In this document: positions 28,006-36,364 of the stretch, piece after piece
Numbering within the stretch: the first letter of the stretch is position 1
Layout of the letters: each line of letters starts with the position of its first letter
Origin: Minwuia sp048007105
Lineage (GTDB): Bacteria > Pseudomonadota > Alphaproteobacteria > Minwuiales > Minwuiaceae
DNA length: 64,000 bases
Assembly: GCF_048007105.1 (NCBI RefSeq)
Contig: NZ_CP180352.1
Coordinates: forward strand, 2,418,001-2,482,000
Direction of reading: 5' to 3'
Made by a program: the position numbers and the translations under genes
Notes under the pieces: generated by a model
The model's input: only the letters and a program-made list of their open reading frames with translations
Database searches by the model: none
Told to the model about the DNA's origin: nothing

Positions 28006-28866
28006 ATGAACACGATGGCAAAGTTTGCAACGCCGGCTGCGGTAATCGCAGCGTCGATGCTGTTTGCAGGATCCGCCATGTCTGCGGCCCATGAGAAGGG
28101 CGCCGCGATGGCGACGGAGAACCCGACGCTGGCTGAGAACCTGGCGCGCGAATACGGCGCCATGGCCGCTGAAGAAGCCATCGAAAAGGATGCCGCGGAC
28201 GAGGCGCACTTCAGCGCCAAGGCCGCCGAGGCTGCTGCCGGTCATTCGGTGAAGCCGGACGCGCCGTCCAGCCGCGCGCTGCAGGCTGCCGATCAGGCCT
28301 ATGCCGACAACACCTATGGCCGCATCAACGCTGCCTATGCCGGTGGCGCCGCCGACACGCACCCGCGTGAGCTGGCCACTGCCCAGGCGGCCTATGACTG
28401 CTGGCTGCAGGAGTCGGAAGAAGGCTATCAGCTGCTGCACATCTGGCGCTGCCGCGATGCCGCCAATGCTGCCCTGAACGCCATCGAGGCGCCGAAGGTT
28501 GCTGCCCCGCAGCCGCCGGAGGCCCTGCCGGCCCAGGAGTTCACCCTGTACTTCGCCTTCGACAGCGCGGCTCTGAGCCCGGCTGCCCTCGACACCATCA
28601 CGGCGATCGCTGCGGCCTACGCCCAGCGTGACGGTGACAATGTCGACGTCGTCGGCCATGCCGATACCTCGGGTCCGTCCGACTACAACGTCGGCCTGTC
28701 CGAGCGTCGTGCCCGGTCGGTTGCCGAGGCGCTGGTCGGTGAAGGCCTGTCGCCTGCTCTGATCGACGAAGCCGGTGTCGGCGAGATCGCTCCGGCGGTC
28801 CAGACCGGCGACGGCGTCCGCGAGCCGCTGAACCGCCGTGTGGTCGTGACCATCACGAGCGAGTAA
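28006..28866 (+). CDS. OmpA family protein (peptidoglycan-binding)
   Basis: 286 aa. The signal peptide MAKFATPAAVIAASMLFAGSAMSA is followed by an Ala/Glu-rich helical region (about 30-175) with two cysteines (YDCWLQ and IWRCRD), and a C-terminal OmpA domain (about 185-286) with LYFAFDSAALSP and GHADTSGPSDYNVGLSERRA, the peptidoglycan-binding pattern. No beta-barrel is apparent, so it is probably a periplasmic linker. ATG 28006 has GAGGTG upstream. A strong terminator follows at 28905. Confidence 0.87.
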   Translation: MNTMAKFATPAAVIAASMLFAGSAMSAAHEKGAAMATENPTLAENLAREYGAMAAEEAIEKDAADEAHFSAKAAEAAAGHSVKPDAPSSRALQAADQAYADNTYGRINAAYAGGAADTHPRELATAQAAYDCWLQESEEGYQLLHIWRCRDAANAALNAIEAPKVAAPQPPEALPAQEFTLYFAFDSAALSPAALDTITAIAAAYAQRDGDNVDVVGHADTSGPSDYNVGLSERRARSVAEALVGEGLSPALIDEAGVGEIAPAVQTGDGVREPLNRRVVVTITSE

Positions 28867-28904
28867 CCGGCGACGCGCGTCGACTGACGCAAGTCAACAG
28901 GGAC

Positions 28905-28940
28905 GGGGCTGCCGCGAAAGCGGTGGCCCCGTTCTCTTTT
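28905..28940 (+). terminator. Intrinsic terminator after OmpA-like gene
   Basis: GGGGCTGCCGC (28905-28915) and GCGGTGGCCCC (28920-28930) form an 11 bp stem with two G-U pairs and a GAAA tetraloop, followed by GTTCTCTTTT. Confidence 0.8.
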
Positions 28941-28991
28941 GGAGATCAGCGCGGGACACCGCCGTCCATCGGAAGGCGCGGCGGCGAGTTC

Positions 28992-29465
28992 TCAGAAGGT
29001 GAGGCGGAAGTAGATCAGGTCGGGATGGCCGCCATCCGCCGGCGGCACATAGGTCTCGAAGCCCATGCGGCGATAGATGCGCTGCGCGCTCTCCATCGAC
29101 GGCAGGGTGTCCAGCACGACGCCGCGATAGCCCAGATCGCGGGCCCGCGCCACGACCGCTTCGGCCATCCGCGCGCCCAGACCCATGCCCCGCGCGGCAT
29201 CGCCCAGGTACAACCGCTTCATTTCGGCGTACCCGTCCGGGGCCGGCCGCAGGGCGACCACGCCGGCGGCAGTACCGCTGACCTCGGCCAACAGCAAGGC
29301 GCCGCCGGGCGGCTGGTACTCGCCGGGGAACCGGGCCATCTCGTCATCGAAGCCCTGGAAGCAGAGATCGACGTCAAGGCTGCCCGCATAGGCGAGGAAG
29401 AGCCTCCGGGCCGTGGCAATGTCGCTGTCGTCGGTGGCGTCGCGGATCCGGACCGCGTCAGACAT
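28992..29465 (-). CDS. GNAT family N-acetyltransferase
   Basis: 157 aa. The acetyl-CoA motif A is visible as MKRLYLGDAARGMGLGARMAEAVVARAR (about residues 82-109), with Y-RRMGF near 133 as motif B. The acceptor is unknown. Its start overlaps the end of the nicotinate phosphoribosyltransferase gene by eight bases, so the two are probably cotranscribed. Confidence 0.88.
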   Translation of the reverse strand: MSDAVRIRDATDDSDIATARRLFLAYAGSLDVDLCFQGFDDEMARFPGEYQPPGGALLLAEVSGTAAGVVALRPAPDGYAEMKRLYLGDAARGMGLGARMAEAVVARARDLGYRGVVLDTLPSMESAQRIYRRMGFETYVPPADGGHPDLIYFRLTF

Positions 29466-30636
29466 GCCGCAGCAGGAACTCGCGGCCGACCTTCACCCGA
29501 GGCGCGCCGTCATACTCGATGACATCCGCCGTCGCGTAGGTCTCCGACCAGCTGTCCGGCAGGTACGAACCGGTGCCCACCACGTCGATGGGCGCATTGA
29601 TCGAGCCCATCACACGGCATTTCTCGGGTCCGAACCCTGATGAGGCCACGATCTTCACATGCTGGAAGCCTTCCGCGTCCAGCCGCTCCCGCAGGTGGAA
29701 GATGGCAGCGGCTGAGACACCGGTGCCGATCAGGTAGCGGAGTTCGGACTCCGACCGGTACTGGCGGGTCGCCTTCGGCACGTGCCGTTCCAGCACCGCG
29801 TAGGACTTCGACGGGTCCAGCCCCTCGACATACCGGCCGCCGTGGGTGTCCAGGCGGATCGCCAGGTCGCCGCGGCTGGCGATGTCCGGGAAGCGGCGGC
29901 AGACGGTCAGGGCGTCCGTGATCTCGCGGCCGAAATAGTCGACCAGAACCGTCAGCGGATCGTCGGGAAAGACTTCCCGGAACATCTCCGCCGCCCGCAG
30001 CGTCGATCCGGCATAGCCGATCAGCGCATGCGGCATCGTCCCGAGACCGCTATCGCGTCCGAAGAAGTGAGCCGTGGCGTCCGTGGCGTTGCCGATGAAG
30101 CCGACGGCGTCCTTGTCACGACGGGCGGCCTCGGATCCGACGGAAGCCGCGTAGGCCATCATCTCGGCCATGTCGGCGCCGGTGCAGTGCCGCGCGTCCA
30201 TGGCCAGGAATGCCGTCTTCGGCATGTCGCAGCACATGACGAACGCGTTGTGGGCGGCGACGCAGGCCGCACCCAGCTTCTGCAGGTAGAGGGTCTCCAG
30301 ATCGACGAGGTGTTGCAGGCCGCCCGACAGGTAGAGCAACGGATCGCCGGCGCCGACCCATTCGCCTTCCTGATGGCAGAGCTCGATGTCGAACGCCACA
30401 CCGCGTTCCTCGGCCACCTGCTCGATCCATTCCAGCGCGATGCGGGGCGAGAAGATCACCGGCCGGCGCATGAAGACGGCATAGCGGACCTTCACGTCGC
30501 CGAAGCGCTGCACGATGGCCTTCGTCCGGCGGAAATAGTGGTCCGTCCGGCTGGCGATCGCCTGTTCGAGTTCGGTTGCCCGTTGTGACGGGGAACCGAC
30601 GACCTTCAGGTCAGGATGCTTCCCGGAAACTGACAT
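29458..30636 (-). CDS. pncB: Nicotinate phosphoribosyltransferase
   Basis: 392 aa enzyme of NAD salvage, joining nicotinate to PRPP. Landmarks: RTDHYFRRTKAIV near residue 30, the ARHCTGADMAEMMAYAAS region, RLDTHGGRYVEGLD near 255, and VASSGFGPEKCRVM in the phosphate-binding loop. The length matches the short archaeal/alphaproteobacterial type. Its 5' end overlaps the DAHP synthase stop by 26 bases. Confidence 0.87.
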   Translation of the reverse strand: MSVSGKHPDLKVVGSPSQRATELEQAIASRTDHYFRRTKAIVQRFGDVKVRYAVFMRRPVIFSPRIALEWIEQVAEERGVAFDIELCHQEGEWVGAGDPLLYLSGGLQHLVDLETLYLQKLGAACVAAHNAFVMCCDMPKTAFLAMDARHCTGADMAEMMAYAASVGSEAARRDKDAVGFIGNATDATAHFFGRDSGLGTMPHALIGYAGSTLRAAEMFREVFPDDPLTVLVDYFGREITDALTVCRRFPDIASRGDLAIRLDTHGGRYVEGLDPSKSYAVLERHVPKATRQYRSESELRYLIGTGVSAAAIFHLRERLDAEGFQHVKIVASSGFGPEKCRVMGSINAPIDVVGTGSYLPDSWSETYATADVIEYDGAPRVKVGREFLLRHV

Positions 30637-31990
30637 CTCTGCGGCCTTCCTTCAGCATCTCCGCGATCTGGAACGCCAGTTCCAGCGCCTGGCTGCCGTT
30701 CAGACGGGGATCGCAATGCGTGTGATAGCGATCCGAAAGATCCTTGTCGCTCAGGCCGTGGGCGCCGCCGATGCATTCGGTGACGTCCTTGCCGGTCATC
30801 TCGAAATGGACGCCGCCCATGAAGGTGCCCTCGGCCTGGTGGACCTGGAAGACCTCCTGAACCTCCCGGAGGATGCGGTCGAACGGGCGCGTCTTGTAGC
30901 CGCTCTCCGACTTGATGACGTTGCCGTGCATCGGATCGCAGGACCAGACGACATTGCGGCCGGCCTTCTGGACGGCGCGCACCAGCTTCGGCAGGTGCTC
31001 GCCCGCCTTGCCGGCGCCGAAGCGGCTGATCAGCGTGATACGGCCCGGGTCGTTCTTCGGGTCCAGCCGCTCCAGCAGCCGCAGCAGGTCGTCGGATTCC
31101 AGCGAGGGGCCGCACTTGATGCCGATCGGGTTCACGACACCGCGCAGGAACTCGACATGCGCCTCGTCCAGGTCCCGGGTCCGGTCGCCGATCCAGAGCA
31201 TGTGCGCCGAGGTGTCGATCCAGTCGCCGCTGGTGGAATCCATGCGGGTCATGGCTTCCTCGTACCAGAGCAGCAGCGACTCGTGGCTGGTGTAGAAGTC
31301 GACCTTGGCGATCGACGGCGTGTTCTGGCCGTTGACGCCGCAGGCCGCCATGAACGCCAGCGAGTCGGCGATCCGGTCGGCCGTCTCCTGATAGCGCTCG
31401 CCGGCCGGGCTGTCGGCAACGAAGCTCTGGTTCCACTGGTGCACGCGGTGCAGATCGGCGAAACCGCCCTGGGCGAAGGCGCGCAGCAGGTTCACCGTGC
31501 TGGCGGCCTGGCTGTAGGCCTGCAGCATGCGCTGCGGATCGGGTTCGCGCGCTTCCGGCGTGAAGTCGATCCCGTTGATGATGTCGCCGCGGTAGCTGGG
31601 CAGCTCGACGCCGTCCACCTTCTCGGTGCCGGACGAACGCGGCTTGGCGAACTGACCGGCCATGCGCCCGACCTTCACCACCGGCAACTGCGCACCGAAG
31701 GTCAGGACCACGGCCATCTGCAGCAGCACCTTGAATGTGTCGCGGATGTTGTCGGGATGGAACTCGGCGAAGCTCTCGGCGCAGTCGCCGCCCTGGAGCA
31801 GGAAAGCGCGGCCGGCAGCAACCTCGGCCAGCGACTTGCGCAGGCTCCGGGCCTCGCCGGCGAAAACCAGCGGCGGAAAGCTCGAGAGCTGCTTCTCGAC
31901 GGTCTTCAGCGCGTCGGCGTCGCGATACTCCGGCACCTGCCGAATCGGCTTGTCGCGCCAGCTCTTCGGGCTCCAGTCGGTCGCAGCCAT
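30611..31990 (-). CDS. 3-deoxy-7-phosphoheptulonate synthase, class II
   Basis: 459 aa plant-type DAHP synthase, first step of the shikimate pathway. Diagnostic segments: LLQGGDCAESFAEF near residue 67, GRMAGQFAKPRSS near 110, DLHRVHQWNQSFV, GIKCGPSLESDDLL and WSCDPMHGNVIKS near 350. ATG 31990 is preceded by AGGAGAG; an upstream start at 32053 would add 21 unconserved residues. It supplies chorismate for the trpFBA branch elsewhere in the window. Confidence 0.94.
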   Translation of the reverse strand: MAATDWSPKSWRDKPIRQVPEYRDADALKTVEKQLSSFPPLVFAGEARSLRKSLAEVAAGRAFLLQGGDCAESFAEFHPDNIRDTFKVLLQMAVVLTFGAQLPVVKVGRMAGQFAKPRSSGTEKVDGVELPSYRGDIINGIDFTPEAREPDPQRMLQAYSQAASTVNLLRAFAQGGFADLHRVHQWNQSFVADSPAGERYQETADRIADSLAFMAACGVNGQNTPSIAKVDFYTSHESLLLWYEEAMTRMDSTSGDWIDTSAHMLWIGDRTRDLDEAHVEFLRGVVNPIGIKCGPSLESDDLLRLLERLDPKNDPGRITLISRFGAGKAGEHLPKLVRAVQKAGRNVVWSCDPMHGNVIKSESGYKTRPFDRILREVQEVFQVHQAEGTFMGGVHFEMTGKDVTECIGGAHGLSDKDLSDRYHTHCDPRLNGSQALELAFQIAEMLKEGRRDVSFREAS

Positions 31991-32193
31991 GTCACTCTCC
32001 TGTCCTCGACCACGCAGGCGGGCGGCCAGGCCGGGTATGTCGCCACCCGGCATCCGCCGCCGGACTTATAGTGCGTGGCTGCCCGAAAGGAAACAGCCCA
32101 GCGCAGATGCCGATAGGCGGCCTTTACCCTTTCTTGACGCGGCTCTGACAGATTGCGCCATGAACCTGTCCCTAGCCCGCGCGGAGTCGGCAC

Positions 32194-33483
32194 GTGAACC
32201 TTGACGACATCACAGTACTGGTCGTCGACGATCTGGAGATGAGCCGCCGGGCGCTGGTCAAGGGGCTGAACGTCCGGGGGCTTTCCGTGCTGGAGGCCAG
32301 AAGCGGCCCCGAAGCGCTTCGCATGATCGCCAACGGGCCGGTCGATGCGGTATTGCTCGACATCATGATGCCGGGCATGAACGGGACGGAAACGCTGCGT
32401 CTGATCCGTTCGCATCCCGAACACGCCGAACTGCCGGTTCTCATGGTGACCGCGGATGTGACGCCCGAGACCGTCCGGACGTGTCTTGAGAACGGCGCGA
32501 ACGACTATCTCACAAAGCCGGTCGATGTGCCGGTCACGGTCGCCCGCATCCGCTCCCAGGTCGAGCGCAGCCGCGCCGTCCGCGAACTGAAGGACCGCAA
32601 CCGCTCGATCCGCCGGCAGGTGGAGGAACGGACCCAGGAGCTGGAATCCATCAATGACGAGCTGCGCAGCGAGATCCGCCGTCGCCGCGAACTGGAGACC
32701 GAGCTTCGGGAATCCCGCCGCCGGGCCGAGGCCGCGAACCGGGCCAAGTCCGAGTTCCTGGCGACGATGAGCCATGAACTCCGCACCCCGCTCAATTCCA
32801 TCATCGGGTTCAGCGACCTGATTCAGCTTCAGGCCGGCACTCTGGAGAAAGGCGAGCGGCTGGCGGAGTATGCGAGCTACATCAACGACGGTGGCAGCCA
32901 CCTGCTCGGTATCGTCAACGATATCCTCGACCTGTCGAAGATCGACGCCGGCCGGACGGAGCTCAACGAGTCCCACATTGCCGTCGCCGATCTGATCGAA
33001 CGCAGCGTCCGCATGGTCAACACATCGACCACGCATCACGAAGTTGCCGTTCATGTCGATCCCGCCCTGGACGAGGCCGATGTGTTCTGCGACGAGATCC
33101 TGATGCGCCGCGCGCTGGTCAACCTGATCGGCAACGCCGTGAAGTTCTCCGAGCCCAGGGAGCGGATCGACGTTCGGGCCGTCCCTTCGGAGGGCGATCT
33201 GCGCATTTCGGTGACCGACCGCGGCATCGGCATCGCCGAGGAAGACATTCCGAAGGTCCTCGAGCCTTTCGGGCAGGCCGGTTCCGAGCTGTCGCGTTCG
33301 CATGTCGGCACCGGACTCGGCGTGCCGCTGACCAAGTCACTGGTCGAACTGCATGACGGGCGCTTCGAGATCGAGAGCGAGCCGGGCGTGGGCACGACCG
33401 TGACCCTGATACTGCCGGGCGAACGACTGGTCCTGCCGAAAGATGCGGCGGCCGGCGGCGTGGCTGCGAACTCGGCCGCCTGA
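32194..33483 (+). CDS. Response regulator-histidine kinase hybrid
   Basis: 429 aa cytoplasmic protein with reversed hybrid order. A receiver domain (1-120, phospho-Asp D56 in LLDIMMPG, K108 in LTKPVD) is followed by a charged coiled coil (125-185), HisKA (FLATMSHELRTPL, H194) and HATPase_c with N box NLIGNAVKFSEP, G1 DRGIGI and G2 GTGLGVPL. The GTG start at 32194 has GGAG upstream. No transmembrane or input domain is seen, so it probably receives phosphate through the receiver. No partner regulator is adjacent. Confidence 0.9.
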   Translation: MNLDDITVLVVDDLEMSRRALVKGLNVRGLSVLEARSGPEALRMIANGPVDAVLLDIMMPGMNGTETLRLIRSHPEHAELPVLMVTADVTPETVRTCLENGANDYLTKPVDVPVTVARIRSQVERSRAVRELKDRNRSIRRQVEERTQELESINDELRSEIRRRRELETELRESRRRAEAANRAKSEFLATMSHELRTPLNSIIGFSDLIQLQAGTLEKGERLAEYASYINDGGSHLLGIVNDILDLSKIDAGRTELNESHIAVADLIERSVRMVNTSTTHHEVAVHVDPALDEADVFCDEILMRRALVNLIGNAVKFSEPRERIDVRAVPSEGDLRISVTDRGIGIAEEDIPKVLEPFGQAGSELSRSHVGTGLGVPLTKSLVELHDGRFEIESEPGVGTTVTLILPGERLVLPKDAAAGGVAANSAA

Positions 33484-33494
33484 AGTCCGGGCGG

Positions 33495-34412
33495 TCAGCC
33501 GCTCCGCAGTTTCTGTTCCCGCGACGCGATGTATACGCCGCTCGCCACGACGATGGCGGCGCCGACCCAGACCCACTCATCGGGGAAGGTGCCGAACATC
33601 ACGTAGCCGAAGAATGTCGCGCCCACGAGTTGCCCATACGAGAACGGCGCCACGACCGACGCTTCGGTGTACTGGAACGCCTTCACGACCATGTAGTGCC
33701 CGAAGCCGCCCAGCGCGCCGAGGCCGACGAACATCACCCAGTGCAGCACCGAATGCGGCATCTCCATTCCGTTGATCAGGAAGAAGGAGGAGATCACCGC
33801 GCCGACGACGGCGGTCATGGTGATGGTCGTCTCCGGGTTGTCCGCAGAGGCGATCTTGCGCGTCAGCAACTGGTAGAAGGCGTAGCAGACGGTGTTCAGG
33901 ACCACGAGCAGCATGGCCCAGTGGAAGGCCGTGCCGCCGGGGCGGATGATGATCATGGCGCCGATGAAGCCGATGACGACGGCGATCGACCGGCGGACCC
34001 CGACCTTCTCGCCCAGAAACGGAACCGAAAGCGCGGTCACGAGGATAGGGCTGGTGAAGCTGATCGAGGCCGCGACCGTCAGGTCGATATGCTGGATGGC
34101 GAAGAAGTAGAGCGCCGTGCAGCCGAACAGCAGCAGCGAGCGGATCCCCTGCACACCCGGCCGTTCGGTCCGGAACAGCGCCCAGCCATGCATGGGCATG
34201 AACGCGATCACCATGAACACCAGATGCCCGAAATAGCGGGCCCAGACGATCTGGCCGTAGGGATAGCCCTCTGCAGCCAGGTATTTGACCGCCGCATTCA
34301 TCGTCGGAAACATCACCGTCACTGCCATCAGCATGAAGGCGATCCCGACCATGGGGCTTTCGGCCAGACGCGTCGCGTCGGCCGGTCGGTACTGGGGGGA
34401 GGGCTCAGTCAA
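33495..34412 (-). CDS. DMT superfamily (EamA) transporter
   Basis: 305 aa, about ten helices in two EamA repeats. The first repeat holds ALYFFAIQHIDLTVAASISFTSPILVTALS, the second ALGGFGHYMVVKAFQYTEASVVAPFSYGQL. It is a predicted inner-membrane exporter of small metabolites, substrate unknown. It converges on the kinase gene (11-base gap) and is divergent from hpnG. Confidence 0.87.
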   Translation of the reverse strand: MTEPSPQYRPADATRLAESPMVGIAFMLMAVTVMFPTMNAAVKYLAAEGYPYGQIVWARYFGHLVFMVIAFMPMHGWALFRTERPGVQGIRSLLLFGCTALYFFAIQHIDLTVAASISFTSPILVTALSVPFLGEKVGVRRSIAVVIGFIGAMIIIRPGGTAFHWAMLLVVLNTVCYAFYQLLTRKIASADNPETTITMTAVVGAVISSFFLINGMEMPHSVLHWVMFVGLGALGGFGHYMVVKAFQYTEASVVAPFSYGQLVGATFFGYVMFGTFPDEWVWVGAAIVVASGVYIASREQKLRSG

Positions 34413-34465
34413 CCGGCGGCTTCCAAACGGCTTGTGTGCATCGCGTCCCTGTCTAACCTGTCCCG

Positions 34466-35185
34466 ATGACCGAAGCCCATGCCATTTCCGCAGACCGGCC
34501 GGACGCGGAGCCGGGCGTCCGCCTGGGCATTCTCTGCGGCATCGAGCGGGAAGGGCGCATCGCCCTCGAACTGTTGCGCGGCAGCGGCGTACAGGCCTTC
34601 GTGCGCTATTCCGGCGCCACGGCCGAGGGCGGCCGCCGTGCGGCCCGGGCCCTGATCGACGAGGGCGCGTCGCGTCTTCTCAGCTTCGGGGTCGCAGGCG
34701 CGTTGACCGACGACATGCGCCCCGGCGATCTGCTGCTGCCGGAACTGGTGCTCACGCAGGATGACGAACGGTTCGAACCCGATCCTTCCTGGCGGGCTGC
34801 CGCCGCCGCGGGCATTCCCGATGCGCGGGAGGCGAATCTTCTCGGTCTCGATCTCGCGGCACGGACTGTCGGCCAGAAGGTATTTCTGGGTGCGGCTTTC
34901 GACGCCGCTGCGGTGGACATGGAAAGCCATCACCTGGCGCGCACCGCCGTCGAGCATGGCCTGCCGTTTCTGGTGGTTCGGGCGATTGCGGACGACCGGC
35001 GGTCGTTGATCCCCCGCGCGGCGATGGTCGGCGTGGGACCGGACGGCCGTGAGCGGCCCTTTCAGGTCCTGTCGTCGCTGGCGCACCGGCCCAACGAGAT
35101 CAAGGCCCTGATCAAGCTCGCATTTTTCAGCGGGAAGGCGTTCCGGACCCTACGCCGCGTCGGACGCGCCGGCCTCGGCCTTTGA
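34466..35185 (+). CDS. hpnG: Hopanoid-associated phosphorylase / adenosylhopane nucleosidase-like
   Basis: 239 aa nucleoside-phosphorylase fold. GVRLGILCGIEREGRIAL opens the protein, LLSFGVAGALTDDMRPGDLLLPE is the phosphate-loop region, and AVDMESHHLARTAVEHGLPFLVVRAIADD is the conserved purine-site segment. HpnG releases adenine from adenosylhopane to form ribosylhopane. The assignment rests on this pattern and on the adjacent convergent hpnH. The 3' ends of hpnG and hpnH overlap by 36 bases, an unusually long convergent overlap. Confidence 0.8.
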   Translation: MTEAHAISADRPDAEPGVRLGILCGIEREGRIALELLRGSGVQAFVRYSGATAEGGRRAARALIDEGASRLLSFGVAGALTDDMRPGDLLLPELVLTQDDERFEPDPSWRAAAAAGIPDAREANLLGLDLAARTVGQKVFLGAAFDAAAVDMESHHLARTAVEHGLPFLVVRAIADDRRSLIPRAAMVGVGPDGRERPFQVLSSLAHRPNEIKALIKLAFFSGKAFRTLRRVGRAGLGL

Positions 35186-36313
35186 TCCGGGCTTGTCCGC
35201 CTGGGAAACCAGCCGGTCGAAGACGTACTCGGCCGGGCGCTGGTTCTCCAGATTGATCTCCGGCGCCATCGGTCCCTCGGTCCTGATCCCCTTCAGCGCC
35301 ACCTTCAGGCCCTTGAGCGGGTTCTTGACCATGTCCTGAACGGCGGTCGCCTCATAGCCGCAATGGACCATGCAGTCGGCACACTTCTCGTAGTTGCCGG
35401 TGCCGTACGCCTCCCATTCGGTCTCTTCCATCAGCTCGCGGAAGGTCGATACGTAGCCTTCGTTCAGCAGGTAGCAGGGCCGCTGCCAGCCGAACACGTT
35501 GCGCGTCGGGTTGCCCCACGGCGTGCAACGGTATTCCTGATTGCCGGCCAGGAAGTCGAGGAACAGCGGCGACTGGCTGAAGGCGTATTTCGCCCCCTTC
35601 GCCTTCTGCTTGGCGAAGATCTCGCGGAAGAAGTTCTTGGTCTTCTGCCGGGTGAAGAAGTGCTGCTGGTCGGGCGCGCGCTCATAGGCGTAGCCCGGCG
35701 AGACGGTGATGCCCTCGACGCCCAACTCGGTCGCGAAGTCGAACAGCGCGATCGCGTCGTCGGCCGAGGCGTTGTCGAACAGGGTCGAGTTGATGTTGAC
35801 GCGGAAGCCCTTCGACTTGACCAGCTTGATCGCCTGCACGGTCTTGTCGAAGACGCCCTTCTGGTCGACGGCGCGGTCATGGTGCTCGCCAAGGCCGTCC
35901 AGATGGATCGAGAAGGTCAGGTAGGGCGACGGTTCGAAGAGGTCGATCTTCTTTTCCAGCAACAGTGCATTGGTGCAGAGATAGACGAACTTCTTGCGCT
36001 TCACGAGTTCGGCGACGATCTCGCCCATTTCCTTGTGGATCAGTGGCTCGCCGCCCGCGATGGACACCATCGGCGCGCCGCATTCCTCGGCGGCGCCGAC
36101 CGCCTCGTCCACGGACAGGCGCCGGTTCAGGATGTGGTCGGGATAGTCGATCTTGCCGCAGCCCGGACAGGCGAGATTGCAGCGGAACAGCGGCTCAAGC
36201 ATCAGCACGAGCGGATAGCGCTCGTTGCGACGCAGGCGCTGCTTCACGATGTAGGCTCCGACACGTATCTGTTGCCGCAGGGGTACGCCCAAGGCTGCCT
36301 CCCAGGATGACAT
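35150..36313 (-). CDS. hpnH: Adenosyl-hopene transferase, radical SAM
   Basis: 387 aa radical SAM enzyme adding adenosine to diploptene. The Fe-S motif C-x3-C-x2-C is in EPLFRCNLACPGCGK near residue 48. A SPASM-like C-terminal region has Cys residues in YEKCADCMVHCGYEA near 325. VSIAGGEPLIHKEM is the SAM-binding GGE motif. It lies 51 bases downstream of hpnN on the same strand. Confidence 0.93.
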   Translation of the reverse strand: MSSWEAALGVPLRQQIRVGAYIVKQRLRRNERYPLVLMLEPLFRCNLACPGCGKIDYPDHILNRRLSVDEAVGAAEECGAPMVSIAGGEPLIHKEMGEIVAELVKRKKFVYLCTNALLLEKKIDLFEPSPYLTFSIHLDGLGEHHDRAVDQKGVFDKTVQAIKLVKSKGFRVNINSTLFDNASADDAIALFDFATELGVEGITVSPGYAYERAPDQQHFFTRQKTKNFFREIFAKQKAKGAKYAFSQSPLFLDFLAGNQEYRCTPWGNPTRNVFGWQRPCYLLNEGYVSTFRELMEETEWEAYGTGNYEKCADCMVHCGYEATAVQDMVKNPLKGLKVALKGIRTEGPMAPEINLENQRPAEYVFDRLVSQADKPGSKAEAGASDAA

Positions 36314-36364
36314 CTCGAACCGGCTGGATACACGCTACTGTTCGCACCCGCAACATGCGGTTGA